Shown: in pieces, positions 34,545 to 44,003 of the stretch | Layout: every line of letters starts with the position of its first letter | Numbering within the stretch: position 1 is the stretch's first letter | Assembly (NCBI GenBank): GCA_047501485.1 | Contig: JAZDRN010000009.1 | Span: forward strand, 1-64,000 | Length of the DNA stretch: 64,000 bases | Direction: 5' to 3' | DNA from: Ancrocorticia sp047501485 | GTDB lineage: Bacteria; Actinomycetota; Actinomycetes; Actinomycetales; Actinomycetaceae | Translations under genes and position numbers: made by a program | Notes under the pieces: generated by a model | The model's input: the letters and a program-made list of their open reading frames with translations, nothing else | Database searches by the model: none | Told to the model about the DNA's origin: nothing

Positions 34545-35183
34545 CTACCGCTTGGGAGCCTCCGGCGGTGCGACGGCGCCGTGTCGGCGCGACATCCGCT
34601 CGGCGCCGGCCCACAGCTTCTGCGCGGGGGTGAGATCGTAGCCGGTGGCACGCGGAAGTGTTCCGGCCCCGCCGTGCTGCGTGCGGTCGGGTTCTGCGTA
34701 AAGCGAGGCCGTCCCGCCCCGCCAGGCCTGGGTGATCGCGATAGCGAGCGCGTCCGCGGCGTCCGCGGGTCGCGGCAGCTCCTTCAGGCGCAGGATGCGT
34801 TGCACCATGAGCTGGACCTGCTTCTTCTCCGCCCGGCCGTTGCCTGTCACCGCCGCCTTGACCTCGGAGGGGGTGTGCATCTCGACAGGTAGGTTCGCCC
34901 GTGCCGCGGCGAGCATCACGATGCCCACCACCTGGGCCACGCCGGTGACGGAACGGACGTTGGACTTCGCGAACACACGCTCCACGGCGACGACGTCGGG
35001 CTTGAATTCTGCGAGGACCACGTCGAGTTCGTCCGCGATGAGGAGCAGCCTCTTGTGGGGAGCCAACTCGGCGGCCGAGCGGGCAACCCTCATATCGACG
35101 AGGGAAACGCGCCGGCCGCCGCTTGCGTCAACGGTTCCCAGGCCGCATCGGGTGAGGCCCGGGTCTACGCCAAGGATGCGCAC
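34545..35183 (-). CDS. ruvC: Holliday junction resolvase RuvC
   Basis: 212 aa RNase H-fold endonuclease. Catalytic acids are visible: Asp in ILGVDPGLTRCG (residue 7), Glu in VAVERVFAKSNVRS (about residue 68), and the DAADALAIAI motif near residue 145. A C-terminal extension of about 45 residues beyond the usual end is Arg/Ala-rich. GTG start at 35183, one base after the yebC stop. Confidence 0.96.
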   Translation of the reverse strand: MRILGVDPGLTRCGLGTVDASGGRRVSLVDMRVARSAAELAPHKRLLLIADELDVVLAEFKPDVVAVERVFAKSNVRSVTGVAQVVGIVMLAAARANLPVEMHTPSEVKAAVTGNGRAEKKQVQLMVQRILRLKELPRPADAADALAIAITQAWRGGTASLYAEPDRTQHGGAGTLPRATGYDLTPAQKLWAGAERMSRRHGAVAPPEAPKR

Positions 35184-35184
35184 C

Positions 35185-35946
35185 TTAGGCTTCAGCCTCC
35201 AGCTCTTCCATCACCGCGTCCGGGATGTCCACGTTGGAGAAGACGTTCTGCACGTCATCGCAATCGTCGAGGGCGTCGATGACCTTGAGCACCTTCTGGG
35301 CACCCTCCTTGTCCACCTCGACCCTCATGGAGGGGACGAACTGCACCTCGGCCGAGTTGTAATCGATGCCGGCATCCTGCAGAGCGGTGCGCACGGCGAC
35401 GACGTCGCCCGGCTCCGATTCGACGGTGAAGACGTCGCCGTCGTCCACGACCTCGTCCGCGCCCGCGTCGAGGACGGCCATGAGGACATCGTCCTCGGTC
35501 AACCCCTCGGACTTGGGAACCTCGACCACGCCACGGCGCGAGAAGAGGTAGGAAACCGAACCGGGATCGGCCAACTGGCCGCCGTTTCGGCTCAGCGCCA
35601 CGCGCACCTCGGAGGCCGCGCGATTGCGATTGTCCGTGAGGCACTCGATCAGCACGGCGACACCGCCGGAGGCGTAGCCCTCGTAGGTGATGTTCTCGTA
35701 GATGACGCCGTCGCCGCCCTCACCCGCGCCGCGCTTGAGAGCACGGTCGATGTTGTCCGACGGAACTGAGTTCTTCTTGGCCTTCTGGACCGCGTCGAAG
35801 AGTGTCGGATTTCCGGCTGGGTCAGGACCTCCCGTGCGCGCAGCAACCTCAATGTTCTTGATGAGGCGGGCGAAGAGCTTGCCGCGCTTGGCGTCATTCG
35901 CTGCCTTCTTGTGCTTGGTGGTGGCCCACTTAGAGTGTCCGGACAC
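35185..35946 (-). CDS. yebC: YebC/PmpR family regulator/translation factor
   Basis: 253 aa, starting with the family signature SGHSKWATTKHKKAANDAKR and RLIKNIEVAARTGG, with KNSVPSDNIDRALKRG. Family members are described either as transcriptional regulators or as factors that relieve ribosome stalling at proline runs; which applies here is not readable. GTG start with GAGGAG upstream. Directly precedes ruvC, as in many bacteria. Confidence 0.95.
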   Translation of the reverse strand: MSGHSKWATTKHKKAANDAKRGKLFARLIKNIEVAARTGGPDPAGNPTLFDAVQKAKKNSVPSDNIDRALKRGAGEGGDGVIYENITYEGYASGGVAVLIECLTDNRNRAASEVRVALSRNGGQLADPGSVSYLFSRRGVVEVPKSEGLTEDDVLMAVLDAGADEVVDDGDVFTVESEPGDVVAVRTALQDAGIDYNSAEVQFVPSMRVEVDKEGAQKVLKVIDALDDCDDVQNVFSNVDIPDAVMEELEAEA

Positions 35947-36082
35947 GGAGTTCTCCTCGAAATATGAATATTTGTCCGTCTATCATCATACCCGGACACC
36001 GCGAATGCGCCATCTCGTGCGCCCCGGCTGACCGGCTGCGCTGAGACCCGCCGCAAACGCTCCGTCACGCCCGGCCGACGGG

Positions 36083-36682
36083 CTATTCCTCCCACACCTC
36101 GGGGCAGGTGCCATCCCAGCCCCGCCACCAGCTCAATGCCAGCTCGGCGATACCCAGCGGGTAGAAGGTGGAGTGCTCCTCCGCCGACGGGATCTCATGC
36201 GGGTCCCACCAGCGCATCTCGTCCAGGAGATCCTCTTCCAGAGCGGTGAGATGGCGCCCCTTGCCTATCCCGCGTGCTTCATCCCCGCTCACGTGAGCGA
36301 AGAAGAACACCTCGTCCTGACGGCGCTTCTCCAACGCGAAGTGGAAGGTGGCGTGGCGCGCCAGCGCGGGCCCGGCGAGCCGTTCGGGATCGAGCTCCAG
36401 GCCCGTCTCCTCGGCCAACTCCCGGCAGGCTCCCGCACGTAGGGATTCACCCGGAGCCAGTCCTCCGCCCACCGTGAACCACCATGAGTGCTCGAGGTCA
36501 CCCACATCGTGCCCTCGGATGAGGAAGATGCGCCCGGCGGGGTCGAAGAGCACCACCCGTGCGGCATCCCGGCGCAGGATCCCATCCGCATCGGGGAACC
36601 ACTCCGAATCCACCTCCGCCTGCTGGCGGTCGGTGAGTCCCTTTCCATTGCGCTGTGACGTCACATCTGTCTCCTCAGGCAC
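36083..36682 (-). CDS. NUDIX hydrolase
   Basis: 199 aa. Nudix box from GGLAPGESLRAGACRELAEE to ETGLEL fits GX5EX7REUXEEXGU. It opens with DADGILRRDAARVVLFDPAGRIFLIRG, similar to NUDIX enzymes acting on nucleotide-like substrates. Start is GTG at 36682. In mycobacteria a NUDIX protein also follows pimA, so a link to the PIM operon is plausible; substrate is unknown. Confidence 0.85.
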   Translation of the reverse strand: MPEETDVTSQRNGKGLTDRQQAEVDSEWFPDADGILRRDAARVVLFDPAGRIFLIRGHDVGDLEHSWWFTVGGGLAPGESLRAGACRELAEETGLELDPERLAGPALARHATFHFALEKRRQDEVFFFAHVSGDEARGIGKGRHLTALEEDLLDEMRWWDPHEIPSAEEHSTFYPLGIAELALSWWRGWDGTCPEVWEE

Positions 36683-36707
36683 GTCCCTCTCCTCGTGTGA
36701 TCTCCGC

Positions 36708-37901
36708 TCAGCGGGCGGACTGACCGGTGAAGACCTCGCGCAGATATCCGATGAGCTGAAGCCGGCGCGCCTCTTCGGCGCGGCTTTCCGGCAGGTGCAC
36801 CTTGGCCCGATGCAGGTTGCGCGAGCGAGTGTTGCCCAGTTCGATGAGTTCGGCCTGGAAACGCCGCATGGCCCGCTGGCCGACTTCGCGTGTTCCCCCG
36901 AGTGCGGCCACGTTCTCCCCTGCCCAGCGGATCGCGGACTGGCGGTTGGGGATCGTCTGGATCATCGCGATCTCGTTACCGGTGATCCAGCCCGCCTGGG
37001 CGTAGTCGTACAACGCGCCGGTGACGCGTTGACGTTCTCTGCGCCGCAGATAGGTGACGAGATAGATCGCCCCGATGTAGACAGGCAGCTGGAAGAGGAG
37101 CCGCTGCACGCTCCCGATGTTGTGCACCGCCGAGAAGTTGTGAAGGCCGTGCAGTACCACGGCGAGCGCATAGCCCGATACAGCCAGCGGGATAACCGCC
37201 AATCCGGAGCGGCGATTGGTGGCGAATCCGACGAAGACCCCGGTCATGGCCGTGGACAGAGGATGGATGAAAGGACTCTCGATGGCGCGCGCCTGGAACA
37301 CCGCTCCCAGCTCGTCGTAGAACTGGCCGAAGTAGAAGATGTTCTCGGTGAAGGCGAATCCCAGGCCGATGAGCATGCCATAGACCATGCCGTCCACCGG
37401 ACCGTTGAAATAGCGGCTGAAGACGTAGAAGACGAGCAGAACGCCCAGTCCCTTCGCTGCCTCCTCGATGAGCGGCGCCCCCACGATGACGGGCAATGCC
37501 GCCTGTTGGTATGCATCGAGATCGTGCATCGAGTTGACGGCATCCTGGAACACGGCGTTGCCGACGATGGACATGAGGGCCGAGACCCCCGCTCCCCAGC
37601 CGAAGGCCACCGCGTACAGTCCGACAGGCTCGGGCTCCCATTGGTCGATCCACCGGATGAGGGCCAAGATGACGATGACGGGCAGTAGCGCGAGGAGAGC
37701 CAGCATGAACGTGACGCCGGCCCCCTCGAAGCTGATGAGCGGCAGGACATAGAAGAATCCCGCGACCGCCACGGAGACCAGGATGGCGATGCCCAGGTAG
37801 AAGGCGGCACTGTGCCGGGCAGGCTCCCGCCAGCGCGGTGCCTGGTAGGAGACCTGCGGCGCTACGCTCTCCTGATAGATGGACACACGGGGTTCACTCA
37901 T
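36708..37901 (-). CDS. PrsW-family intramembrane metalloprotease
   Basis: 397 aa with about eight membrane helices. Motif APLIEEAAKGLGVLL (EExxK) and conserved histidines in IHPLSTAMTGVFVGF and VLHGLHNFSAVHN (HxxxH-like) match PrsW proteases, which cut anti-sigma factors in some Firmicutes; substrate here is unknown. A cytosolic C-terminal helical region of about 100 residues follows. The ATG at 37901 has GAGGACGAGG upstream and begins 10 bases after the LemA-like gene; ATG at 37922 is an alternative. Confidence 0.85.
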   Translation of the reverse strand: MSEPRVSIYQESVAPQVSYQAPRWREPARHSAAFYLGIAILVSVAVAGFFYVLPLISFEGAGVTFMLALLALLPVIVILALIRWIDQWEPEPVGLYAVAFGWGAGVSALMSIVGNAVFQDAVNSMHDLDAYQQAALPVIVGAPLIEEAAKGLGVLLVFYVFSRYFNGPVDGMVYGMLIGLGFAFTENIFYFGQFYDELGAVFQARAIESPFIHPLSTAMTGVFVGFATNRRSGLAVIPLAVSGYALAVVLHGLHNFSAVHNIGSVQRLLFQLPVYIGAIYLVTYLRRRERQRVTGALYDYAQAGWITGNEIAMIQTIPNRQSAIRWAGENVAALGGTREVGQRAMRRFQAELIELGNTRSRNLHRAKVHLPESRAEEARRLQLIGYLREVFTGQSAR

Positions 37902-37911
37902 CGCCTCGTCC

Positions 37912-38493
37912 TCATTCTGCATCGTCCATATCCACGGTCTGCGGCCAGGGTGCACGCCCGGCGATGGGGAAGATCCGCGCCAGAATCGTGGCGCGCACCC
38001 GCCGAACCTGAGCCACATGCGAATTGTGGAAGTTCCGGGTCATCTTCACCTCCAGGCGGGCCTTTTCGAGCCGGTCGTAGAAGGCCTGCTGGCCGGGTGC
38101 CAGCTCACTCGCGTCCAGCTCGTCGACCGTCAGCCGCAGTGTACGCGAGAGATTCGATTCGAGATCGCGCCGGTCGCGGGCCTCCCGCTCGGGACGGTCG
38201 AAATCGAACTGCTCGATGCGGTCCAGGCCGTCGTCGATGATCGGCTGCATTCCCTCGCGCAAGCAGGTATCCGCACTGTCCGTCAGCAGAATAGCCCCGG
38301 CCATGTCGAGTGCGCCGCAGGTTGCGAAGTCATGGGCGTACTGCGCCCGCGCCGTCAGCGCGTGTTCCAGCGCACGCCGCGACTTGGCGACCGTCCGGTT
38401 GAGGGCGTCGAGCCGGCGGGCACGGAACGTCACGACGATCCCGAAAATCGCGATGATGGCCACCGCGAGGACCAGCCACCATTCCCACGTCAT
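37912..38493 (-). CDS. LemA-like membrane protein
   Basis: 193 aa: an N-terminal membrane anchor (WEWWLVLAVAIIAIFGIVVTF) followed by a long alpha-helical domain; the C-terminus (ARLEVKMTRNFHNSHVAQVR, then FPIAGRAPWPQ) resembles LemA proteins, where NxxV..RxxxxxRxFG-type ends occur. Only a distant match. Its ATG overlaps the pimA stop by four bases, so it is co-translated with pimA; I infer a role in envelope maintenance, no more. Confidence 0.65.
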   Translation of the reverse strand: MTWEWWLVLAVAIIAIFGIVVTFRARRLDALNRTVAKSRRALEHALTARAQYAHDFATCGALDMAGAILLTDSADTCLREGMQPIIDDGLDRIEQFDFDRPEREARDRRDLESNLSRTLRLTVDELDASELAPGQQAFYDRLEKARLEVKMTRNFHNSHVAQVRRVRATILARIFPIAGRAPWPQTVDMDDAE

Positions 38494-39617
38494 TCGAATA
38501 CCTCCATGTGCGCCGTGCGGATAGCCGTCTCGTAGACCGCGTACACCTGGGAAGCGACGGTGGCCCAGTCATAGCGCAACGCCTCGCGGTGGGCCTGGGC
38601 CACCGCCTCCCGGCGCCGCTGCGGGTCGGCCAGCGCCTCGATGACACTGGAGGCGAGTGAAGCGCCGTCGTCGTTCGCGAAGTGGGCACCGAAGGTACCG
38701 TTGCCCAGCACGGCTCGGAAGGCGGGAATGTCCGAGGCGACGACGAAACTACCCGCGCTCATGGCCTCGACGAGGATGATCCCGAAGGATTCGCCACCGG
38801 TGTTGGGGGCGAGGTAGATGTCCACGCTGGATAGCAGCGCCTTCTTGTCCTCCTCGCTCACTCCACCCAGGAAGACGACCGACTCCGTGTACTCACCGAA
38901 CATCTTGCGTGCGGCCTCCTCGTCCCCGCGTCCGGCAACGAACAGCTTGACTCCGGGATAGGCGCGCACGATCTCACCGAATGCCCTGGCGACGACGGGC
39001 AGCCCCTTGCGCGGTTCGTCGATACGGCCGAGGAAACCCAGCGTGGGCTGCTCGGGGGTTCCGGTGAAGCGCTCGTCTCGCGCGGCCTTCTCGAACGCCC
39101 TGGTGTAAACGCCGTTGGGAATGACGAACGCGTCCCCGCCCAGATACTGCACCGCCGTGCGGCGAGCCTCCTGAGATACCGCGATGCGCGACTGCACCTT
39201 GTCGAGGACGGGACGCAGCAGCGGCGCCGCGATCTCAAGTGCCCGCGAGCGGTCGAGCGCCGTGTGGAACGTGGAGACCACCGGGCATTCGGCGTTCATG
39301 AGAACGAGCATGGAGACGGAGGGCACGCAGGGCTCGTGCACGTGTACGACGTCGAACCGGCCCTCGCGCAGCCATGCTCTCACGTCCCGGTTCACACGCG
39401 GACCGAAGGAGAGGTTGGCGTAGGAGCCGTTGTAGGGAATCGATATGGCAGATCCCGTCGAGGTGAGGTAATCCGGCGCCTCGGCCAGGTTCTCGGCCGG
39501 AGCGATCACGCCGACGTGGTGCCCGCGGCGAATCAACTCCTCCGCGAGATCGCGAATATGGAAGCCGACGCCGCCGGGAACATCCCACGAATAGGGACAC
39601 GCGATTCCGATCCTCAT
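38490..39617 (-). CDS. pimA: Phosphatidylinositol alpha-mannosyltransferase
   Basis: GT4-family GT-B enzyme that transfers mannose from GDP-mannose to phosphatidylinositol, first step of PIM synthesis at the cytoplasmic membrane. 375 aa: N-terminal CPYSWDVPGGVGFHIRDLAE, VHVHEPCVPSVSML, and C-terminal GGESFGIILVEAMSAGSFVV with the nucleotide-sugar Glu pair. Starts three bases after patA. The order pgsA-patA-pimA is the canonical PIM operon. Confidence 0.93.
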   Translation of the reverse strand: MRIGIACPYSWDVPGGVGFHIRDLAEELIRRGHHVGVIAPAENLAEAPDYLTSTGSAISIPYNGSYANLSFGPRVNRDVRAWLREGRFDVVHVHEPCVPSVSMLVLMNAECPVVSTFHTALDRSRALEIAAPLLRPVLDKVQSRIAVSQEARRTAVQYLGGDAFVIPNGVYTRAFEKAARDERFTGTPEQPTLGFLGRIDEPRKGLPVVARAFGEIVRAYPGVKLFVAGRGDEEAARKMFGEYTESVVFLGGVSEEDKKALLSSVDIYLAPNTGGESFGIILVEAMSAGSFVVASDIPAFRAVLGNGTFGAHFANDDGASLASSVIEALADPQRRREAVAQAHREALRYDWATVASQVYAVYETAIRTAHMEVFE

Positions 39618-39620
39618 GCC

Positions 39621-40610
39621 CTAGCCCCTCCCGCCGTCGGATTGAGTGGCGCGCGCCTTGGCTCGCGAGCGTGCCAGCCTCTCCGGATCGAGGTCCGCAA
39701 CGAAGACCTTCTGAAGCATATGCCAGTCCTCCAGATGCTCGCGCAGGAGCGGCTCCAGTTCGCTGAGCCATTCCTGGCTCATGCGTACCAGGTCCGCCTC
39801 GCGTTCATCAGCCGGGGAGTCCGACGTGGTACGGGCGGTGATCCCGTCGCCGATGACGACCCGGATCCCCCAGCTCGTTCCGGCGGCTTTGCGCCGCTCG
39901 CCGGTCAGGCGCTCGTAGTGGACGAATGTGGGGTAGATGGTCACGCCGGTACGCTGGGCCAGCAGTGCGGGCCCGGCGGCGACTCGCATGGGGACTCCCG
40001 CCAGCTGCACCTCGATCCCCGAGGCTCCGAGATCGCGATCCGCGAGAATCGGTGTGAAGACGGGCGCCGCGGCCATGTCGCGCGCCAGGGAATGCAGTGC
40101 TCCCCCGCCTTTGACGAGGGGATAGATCGTCATTCCCAGACCCTCTCGGAACGCCAGGAATCCCTCGAAGAGCTCGGGCGGCTCGAGTTTCTCTGCGATG
40201 GTGTACACCGGAGCGAGTTCGAGGTTGGACCACGCTCCCGCAAGATCCCAGTTGCCCGCATGGGTGAGTGCTCCGGTCACCGAGCGGCCCGCCGCGAATT
40301 CGGCGCGCATCGCCTCGGTACCCTCTGAGGAGACGCGGGCGACGATCTGTTCCCGCGTCAGATGCGACATGCGGAAGCTCTCATAGTAGTAGCGCATGTA
40401 GGAGCGCATGGCGCGGCTCGACAGCCTGCGCGCGGCAAGCTTGCTCATGCCCGGACGCAGCCGCGCCTGATTCTTGCGCAGCTGCCGCACGCCCTTCGCG
40501 TTGGACAGGCCCGCGAGGGTGCCGGCGACGTTGAAGAGACCGCGCCCCAGCCACTCGGGCAGGTGATCGACGGTTCCCTGCGCGATGGCGAAGATTCGAA
40601 CCGGATTCAT
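39621..40610 (-). CDS. patA: Phosphatidylinositol mannoside acyltransferase
   Basis: LPLAT/HtrB-like acyltransferase that palmitoylates the mannose of PIM. 329 aa. The HxxxxD catalytic motif is HAGNWD (about residue 117) in ALTHAGNWDLAGAW, followed by ADRDLGASGIEV. Matches the actinobacterial enzyme by sequence type and by its position between pgsA and pimA. ATG at 40610, one base after pgsA. Confidence 0.92.
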   Translation of the reverse strand: MNPVRIFAIAQGTVDHLPEWLGRGLFNVAGTLAGLSNAKGVRQLRKNQARLRPGMSKLAARRLSSRAMRSYMRYYYESFRMSHLTREQIVARVSSEGTEAMRAEFAAGRSVTGALTHAGNWDLAGAWSNLELAPVYTIAEKLEPPELFEGFLAFREGLGMTIYPLVKGGGALHSLARDMAAAPVFTPILADRDLGASGIEVQLAGVPMRVAAGPALLAQRTGVTIYPTFVHYERLTGERRKAAGTSWGIRVVIGDGITARTTSDSPADEREADLVRMSQEWLSELEPLLREHLEDWHMLQKVFVADLDPERLARSRAKARATQSDGGRG

Positions 40611-40611
40611 C

Positions 40612-41238
40612 TCACTCCTTAGCAGTGGCGAGGGCCTGCCCCCGCACGTACAGCATGCGTTGGACGACAGTGATGACGGCGGCGACGAAAAGGATCCAGA
40701 CCGCCACGGTCATGATCCAATCGCCTAGCTCCATGCCCACCAGAAGGGTGGCGGTGAGCGAGACCACTAGGCGGTCCGCTCGCTCGGCCAGCCCCACGGA
40801 CGCCGACATCCCCAGGCCTTCGGCCCGCGCGCGGGCATAGGGCACGACGCTTCCGAAGACGAGCGCGCCTAGACCGCCGATCAGCGTCCAGGCCTGGTAA
40901 CGCGGGTCGGACCACAGGTAGGCCCAGATGAGGATGCCGGACATGATGGCGCCGTCGGACACGCGGTCGAGGGTCGAATCGAGGAAAGCGCCCCACTTGG
41001 AGGAGGTTCCCGTCAGCCTGGCGATCTGCCCGTCGAGGTTGTCGAAGATGACGAGCACCGTGATCGTCAGGGCGCCGGCGGTGAGATGGTCGAATGGGAG
41101 CAGGGTCAGCGCCGCGACCACGCCGGCCAGCGTACCGACGATGGTGATGGTGTCTGCTGAGATATGTGCCTTGACACAGGCCTTGGCGATAGGTCCGAAA
41201 ATGACCTGTGCAAGTGGACGACCACTACGGCTAAGCAT
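40612..41238 (-). CDS. pgsA: CDP-alcohol phosphatidyltransferase (phosphatidylinositol-phosphate synthase)
   Basis: 208 aa, about six membrane helices. The CDP-alcohol phosphotransferase motif D-x2-DG-x2-AR-x8-G-x3-D-x3-D is complete (DNLDGQIAR, then GAFLDSTLD). In the PIM operon this enzyme couples CDP-diacylglycerol with inositol-1-phosphate. ATG at 41238 with AGAGGGAATG upstream. First gene of the operon; the HIT and thrS genes that normally precede it lie 7 kb further on. Confidence 0.92.
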   Translation of the reverse strand: MLSRSGRPLAQVIFGPIAKACVKAHISADTITIVGTLAGVVAALTLLPFDHLTAGALTITVLVIFDNLDGQIARLTGTSSKWGAFLDSTLDRVSDGAIMSGILIWAYLWSDPRYQAWTLIGGLGALVFGSVVPYARARAEGLGMSASVGLAERADRLVVSLTATLLVGMELGDWIMTVAVWILFVAAVITVVQRMLYVRGQALATAKE

Positions 41239-41309
41239 TCATTCCCTCTTCCGTTGGGCACCGCGCTCCGGGCGCGGTGGGCCGACGGAATCCGCCAGCT
41301 CGTCTCAGT

Positions 41310-42722
41310 CTAATGGCGTCGGGGGTGCAAGTCCCATTCCACCTCGGGGGAGCGATGCCACACATAGCCGTTGCGTTGCCAGGCGGCGGCATGCACCGCG
41401 ATCCTGCGGGCAAAGGACTCCCACCACCCGGTCCCTCCCCCTGCCCAGGAGATCTCCGCCGCGGCGGCCAACCGCGGCAACAGCATGTAGACGAGGTCAT
41501 CGACCGTTTCGATGGTCTCGGTGAACACGCAGGCTTCGACGCCCGCAATGGCTTGCGGGTCTGGTTCCGCGGCCTCGGCGTCGCCTCCACCCAACTCGAC
41601 GAGCAGCGTGCGCGGATCCCACTCGAAGGACTCGCGCAGGGACGTGCATCCGGCCCATGTCAGCCCCAACCGCTCGGAGTCATCGTATTTCATGTCCAGA
41701 TAGACGCGGGAGGCCGGAGAGGCGATGACCCGCACGCCCCTGCGCGTCGCCGCCGCCACGTCCGACATGTCCTGGCGTTCGTCCCACAGCTGGAGCAGGT
41801 CGCCGCTGCGCAGCTGGGCGGCGCCCTCCTGCCAGGCGATGACGCGACGTCCGCGATCATGGATTCTGCGGACGGCCATCGATACCAGCTCGGCGAACTC
41901 CTCGGGCGGTGTGAGAAGACACTCGTCTCCGCCCACGTGCACTCCGTCGGACCCCAGCGGAGCGAGGGTGTCCGCCACCGCATCCAGGAAACGCGCGGTG
42001 TCGGGGGCTCGGGTGGACAGGGTGGAGATGCCCACCTCTATCCCTTCGTACACGGGCGGGGTACGCCCATCCGGGTTCAGGCCGGGCAGCGCGTGCAGTG
42101 CCGCCGTCGTGTGCCCGGGAACGTCCACCTCGGGGACGACCACGATGCCGCGTTCGGCCGCCTCCCCGATCAGCCGTTCCATGTCCTCAAGACTCAGATG
42201 CCCTCCCTCCCCCGCACCCACGCTGGTCCCGGAAGAGAGCTGCACCAGCTCCGGCAGGGACGGGATCTCGATACGCCATCCTTGATCGTCGCTCAGATGC
42301 AGGTGGAGGCGGTTGAGCCGAAGGTCGCCCATGATGTCCAGGACCACGGTGAGATCTTCCAGGGTGAAGAAGTGACGCACGATGTCCACGTTCAGACCGC
42401 GCCATTCGAACTCGGGGTGGTCCACGATCACGAGGTCCGGAACCGGGCCCGCCCCGATTATCTGTGTCAGGGCGCGCCGCCCGTGGCGTATTCCGGCCTC
42501 GGCCAGCGCGGAGATCTCAGCTTTTCCGCCCGCGATCGTCAGCCGGTAGGCCTCCTTCCGCCGCCAGAGCGGAGATTCCTCGTCCAGTCCCACTGCTGCG
42601 GGGTCCCCAAGAAGGTGCACGGCGACGTCGTCGTCGACCGTATACGGGATACCGCCGGTTATACGCAGCTCGAACGGACGCGGAATCAGTCCGAGGCTGT
42701 CGGGGTCAAAAGGCTGGTTCAC
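41310..42722 (-). CDS. GH20 beta-N-acetylhexosaminidase
   Basis: Glycosidase predicted to release N-acetylglucosamine or N-acetylgalactosamine from chitobiose-like or host glycans. 470 aa; GH20 features: RGLNVDIVRHFF, HLSDDQGWRIEI, the catalytic Asp-Glu in VHVGGDECLL (about residue 290), and WAG..SLRESFEWDP near the C-terminus. No signal peptide, so probably intracellular. I chose GTG at 42722 (VNQPFDPDSLGL) with GGAAAGGA upstream. Divergent from the ROK repressor over a 68-base gap; a TACAAT -10 box (42765-42770, minus) may drive it. Confidence 0.9.
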   Translation of the reverse strand: MNQPFDPDSLGLIPRPFELRITGGIPYTVDDDVAVHLLGDPAAVGLDEESPLWRRKEAYRLTIAGGKAEISALAEAGIRHGRRALTQIIGAGPVPDLVIVDHPEFEWRGLNVDIVRHFFTLEDLTVVLDIMGDLRLNRLHLHLSDDQGWRIEIPSLPELVQLSSGTSVGAGEGGHLSLEDMERLIGEAAERGIVVVPEVDVPGHTTAALHALPGLNPDGRTPPVYEGIEVGISTLSTRAPDTARFLDAVADTLAPLGSDGVHVGGDECLLTPPEEFAELVSMAVRRIHDRGRRVIAWQEGAAQLRSGDLLQLWDERQDMSDVAAATRRGVRVIASPASRVYLDMKYDDSERLGLTWAGCTSLRESFEWDPRTLLVELGGGDAEAAEPDPQAIAGVEACVFTETIETVDDLVYMLLPRLAAAAEISWAGGGTGWWESFARRIAVHAAAWQRNGYVWHRSPEVEWDLHPRRH

Positions 42723-42790
42723 GGTAGTTCCTTTCCAATGACTACTGTAATGCGTGACACAGAGATTGTAAGTGTGCTTAACTAACATAC

Positions 42791-43945
42791 ATGGGACCAC
42801 AACATCTGCGCCGCATGGGACGAGCACATCCAACGGAGGCCCGCGCCCACAACCGCTCCGTGGTCCTGCAGCATCTCTTCCAATCCGGGCCGGAATCCCG
42901 CGCCGAGCTGGCGCGGACCACCGGGCTGACCAGGGTGACGATGTCCGCCCTGGTCGAGGACCTCCTGAACGAAGGTCTCGTCACGGAACTCGGCACGGAG
43001 GACCGGCCCGGAAAGGTCGGCAAACGCGCCACCCTCGTCGGCCTGTCCGAGAACACCTGGCAGATCGCCGCCGTCAATCTCACCAACGACGGATCGCTCT
43101 CGGGAGCCGTCCTGACGCTGGGCGGACGCGTGGTGCATCGGCTGGACAAGAAGAGCATCCTGCCACAGGGTGAGGCCGGCATCGACGCACTCACGGAGTT
43201 CTGCCACCGGGTCGCCGACGCCGCCGACTGCCAGATTCTCGGACTGGGCGTCTCCTCCCCCGGCGTCATCAAACCCGACGGACTCATCGAACAGGCTCCC
43301 AACCGCGGCTGGTACGACGTCCCACTGGCACAGCTGCTGGAAGAGCGCCTGTCGTTCCCCGTGCTCGTCGCCAACGACGCCAACTGCGCGGCGCTGGCAG
43401 AGTACACCTTCGGCGGGGCACAGGGCGATGGCCTGTTGCGCATCGTGATCGGGCACGGCGTCGGGGCAGGGCTCGTCATGTCCGGCGCCCTCATGAACGG
43501 CAGCGAGGATGCCGCCGGAGAGATCGGGCATGTCACGGTCATGGACGAACGCGACAGTGCCGATTCCCCGCTCGGCGAGCCCACGCGGTGCGCCTGCGGC
43601 CGCACGGGATGCCTGGAGACGATCCTCTCCGAACCTGCGCTGCGCCGCATGACCAAGGATCTGACCCCCGAGGAGCGATCCGTCAGGCTCGAAGCCATTG
43701 GAGGCAGGCTGGGAAACGTACTCTCCCCCATCGTCGCCACCCTCAACATCGCTGAAATCATCGTCTCGGGCCCTTCCCAGTTCCTGGAAGGCCCACTCCT
43801 GGCGGCCACCGATGCCGTCATCCGCGAGCGGACGCTCCCCCGCTCGCACCGAACACTCCGGGTCCGCCCGACCACCTTGGGATCGGACGGCGCTCTGCAG
43901 GGCGCCGCCGTCCTAGTCCTCGCGGGCCGACTCGGTATCGCATAA
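42791..43945 (+). CDS. ROK-family transcriptional repressor (NagC/Mlc type)
   Basis: 384 aa: N-terminal winged helix (RSVVLQHLFQSGPESRAELA, then TGLTRVTMSALVEDL) joined to a ROK sugar-kinase-like domain with the zinc motif CACGRTGCLE and VANDANCAALAE. Expected to repress the neighbouring hexosaminidase and transporter until a phosphorylated or free sugar binds; GlcNAc or its phosphate is the likely ligand by context. The ATG at 42791 lacks a ribosome-binding site and may be leaderless. Stops 58 bases before the binding-protein gene. Confidence 0.9.
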   Translation: MGPQHLRRMGRAHPTEARAHNRSVVLQHLFQSGPESRAELARTTGLTRVTMSALVEDLLNEGLVTELGTEDRPGKVGKRATLVGLSENTWQIAAVNLTNDGSLSGAVLTLGGRVVHRLDKKSILPQGEAGIDALTEFCHRVADAADCQILGLGVSSPGVIKPDGLIEQAPNRGWYDVPLAQLLEERLSFPVLVANDANCAALAEYTFGGAQGDGLLRIVIGHGVGAGLVMSGALMNGSEDAAGEIGHVTVMDERDSADSPLGEPTRCACGRTGCLETILSEPALRRMTKDLTPEERSVRLEAIGGRLGNVLSPIVATLNIAEIIVSGPSQFLEGPLLAATDAVIRERTLPRSHRTLRVRPTTLGSDGALQGAAVLVLAGRLGIA

Positions 43946-44003
43946 CCCACCACGAAGCACGAAATATGGCGCAATGCAGCGCCACATCGGAAAGGAAACA
44001 CCC

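Noticed and set aside
42780..42790. Shared decamer AACTAACATA upstream of the ROK gene and the TetR gene (61563)
   Set aside because: Ten AT-rich bases in two places can be chance, and the two regulators belong to different families.
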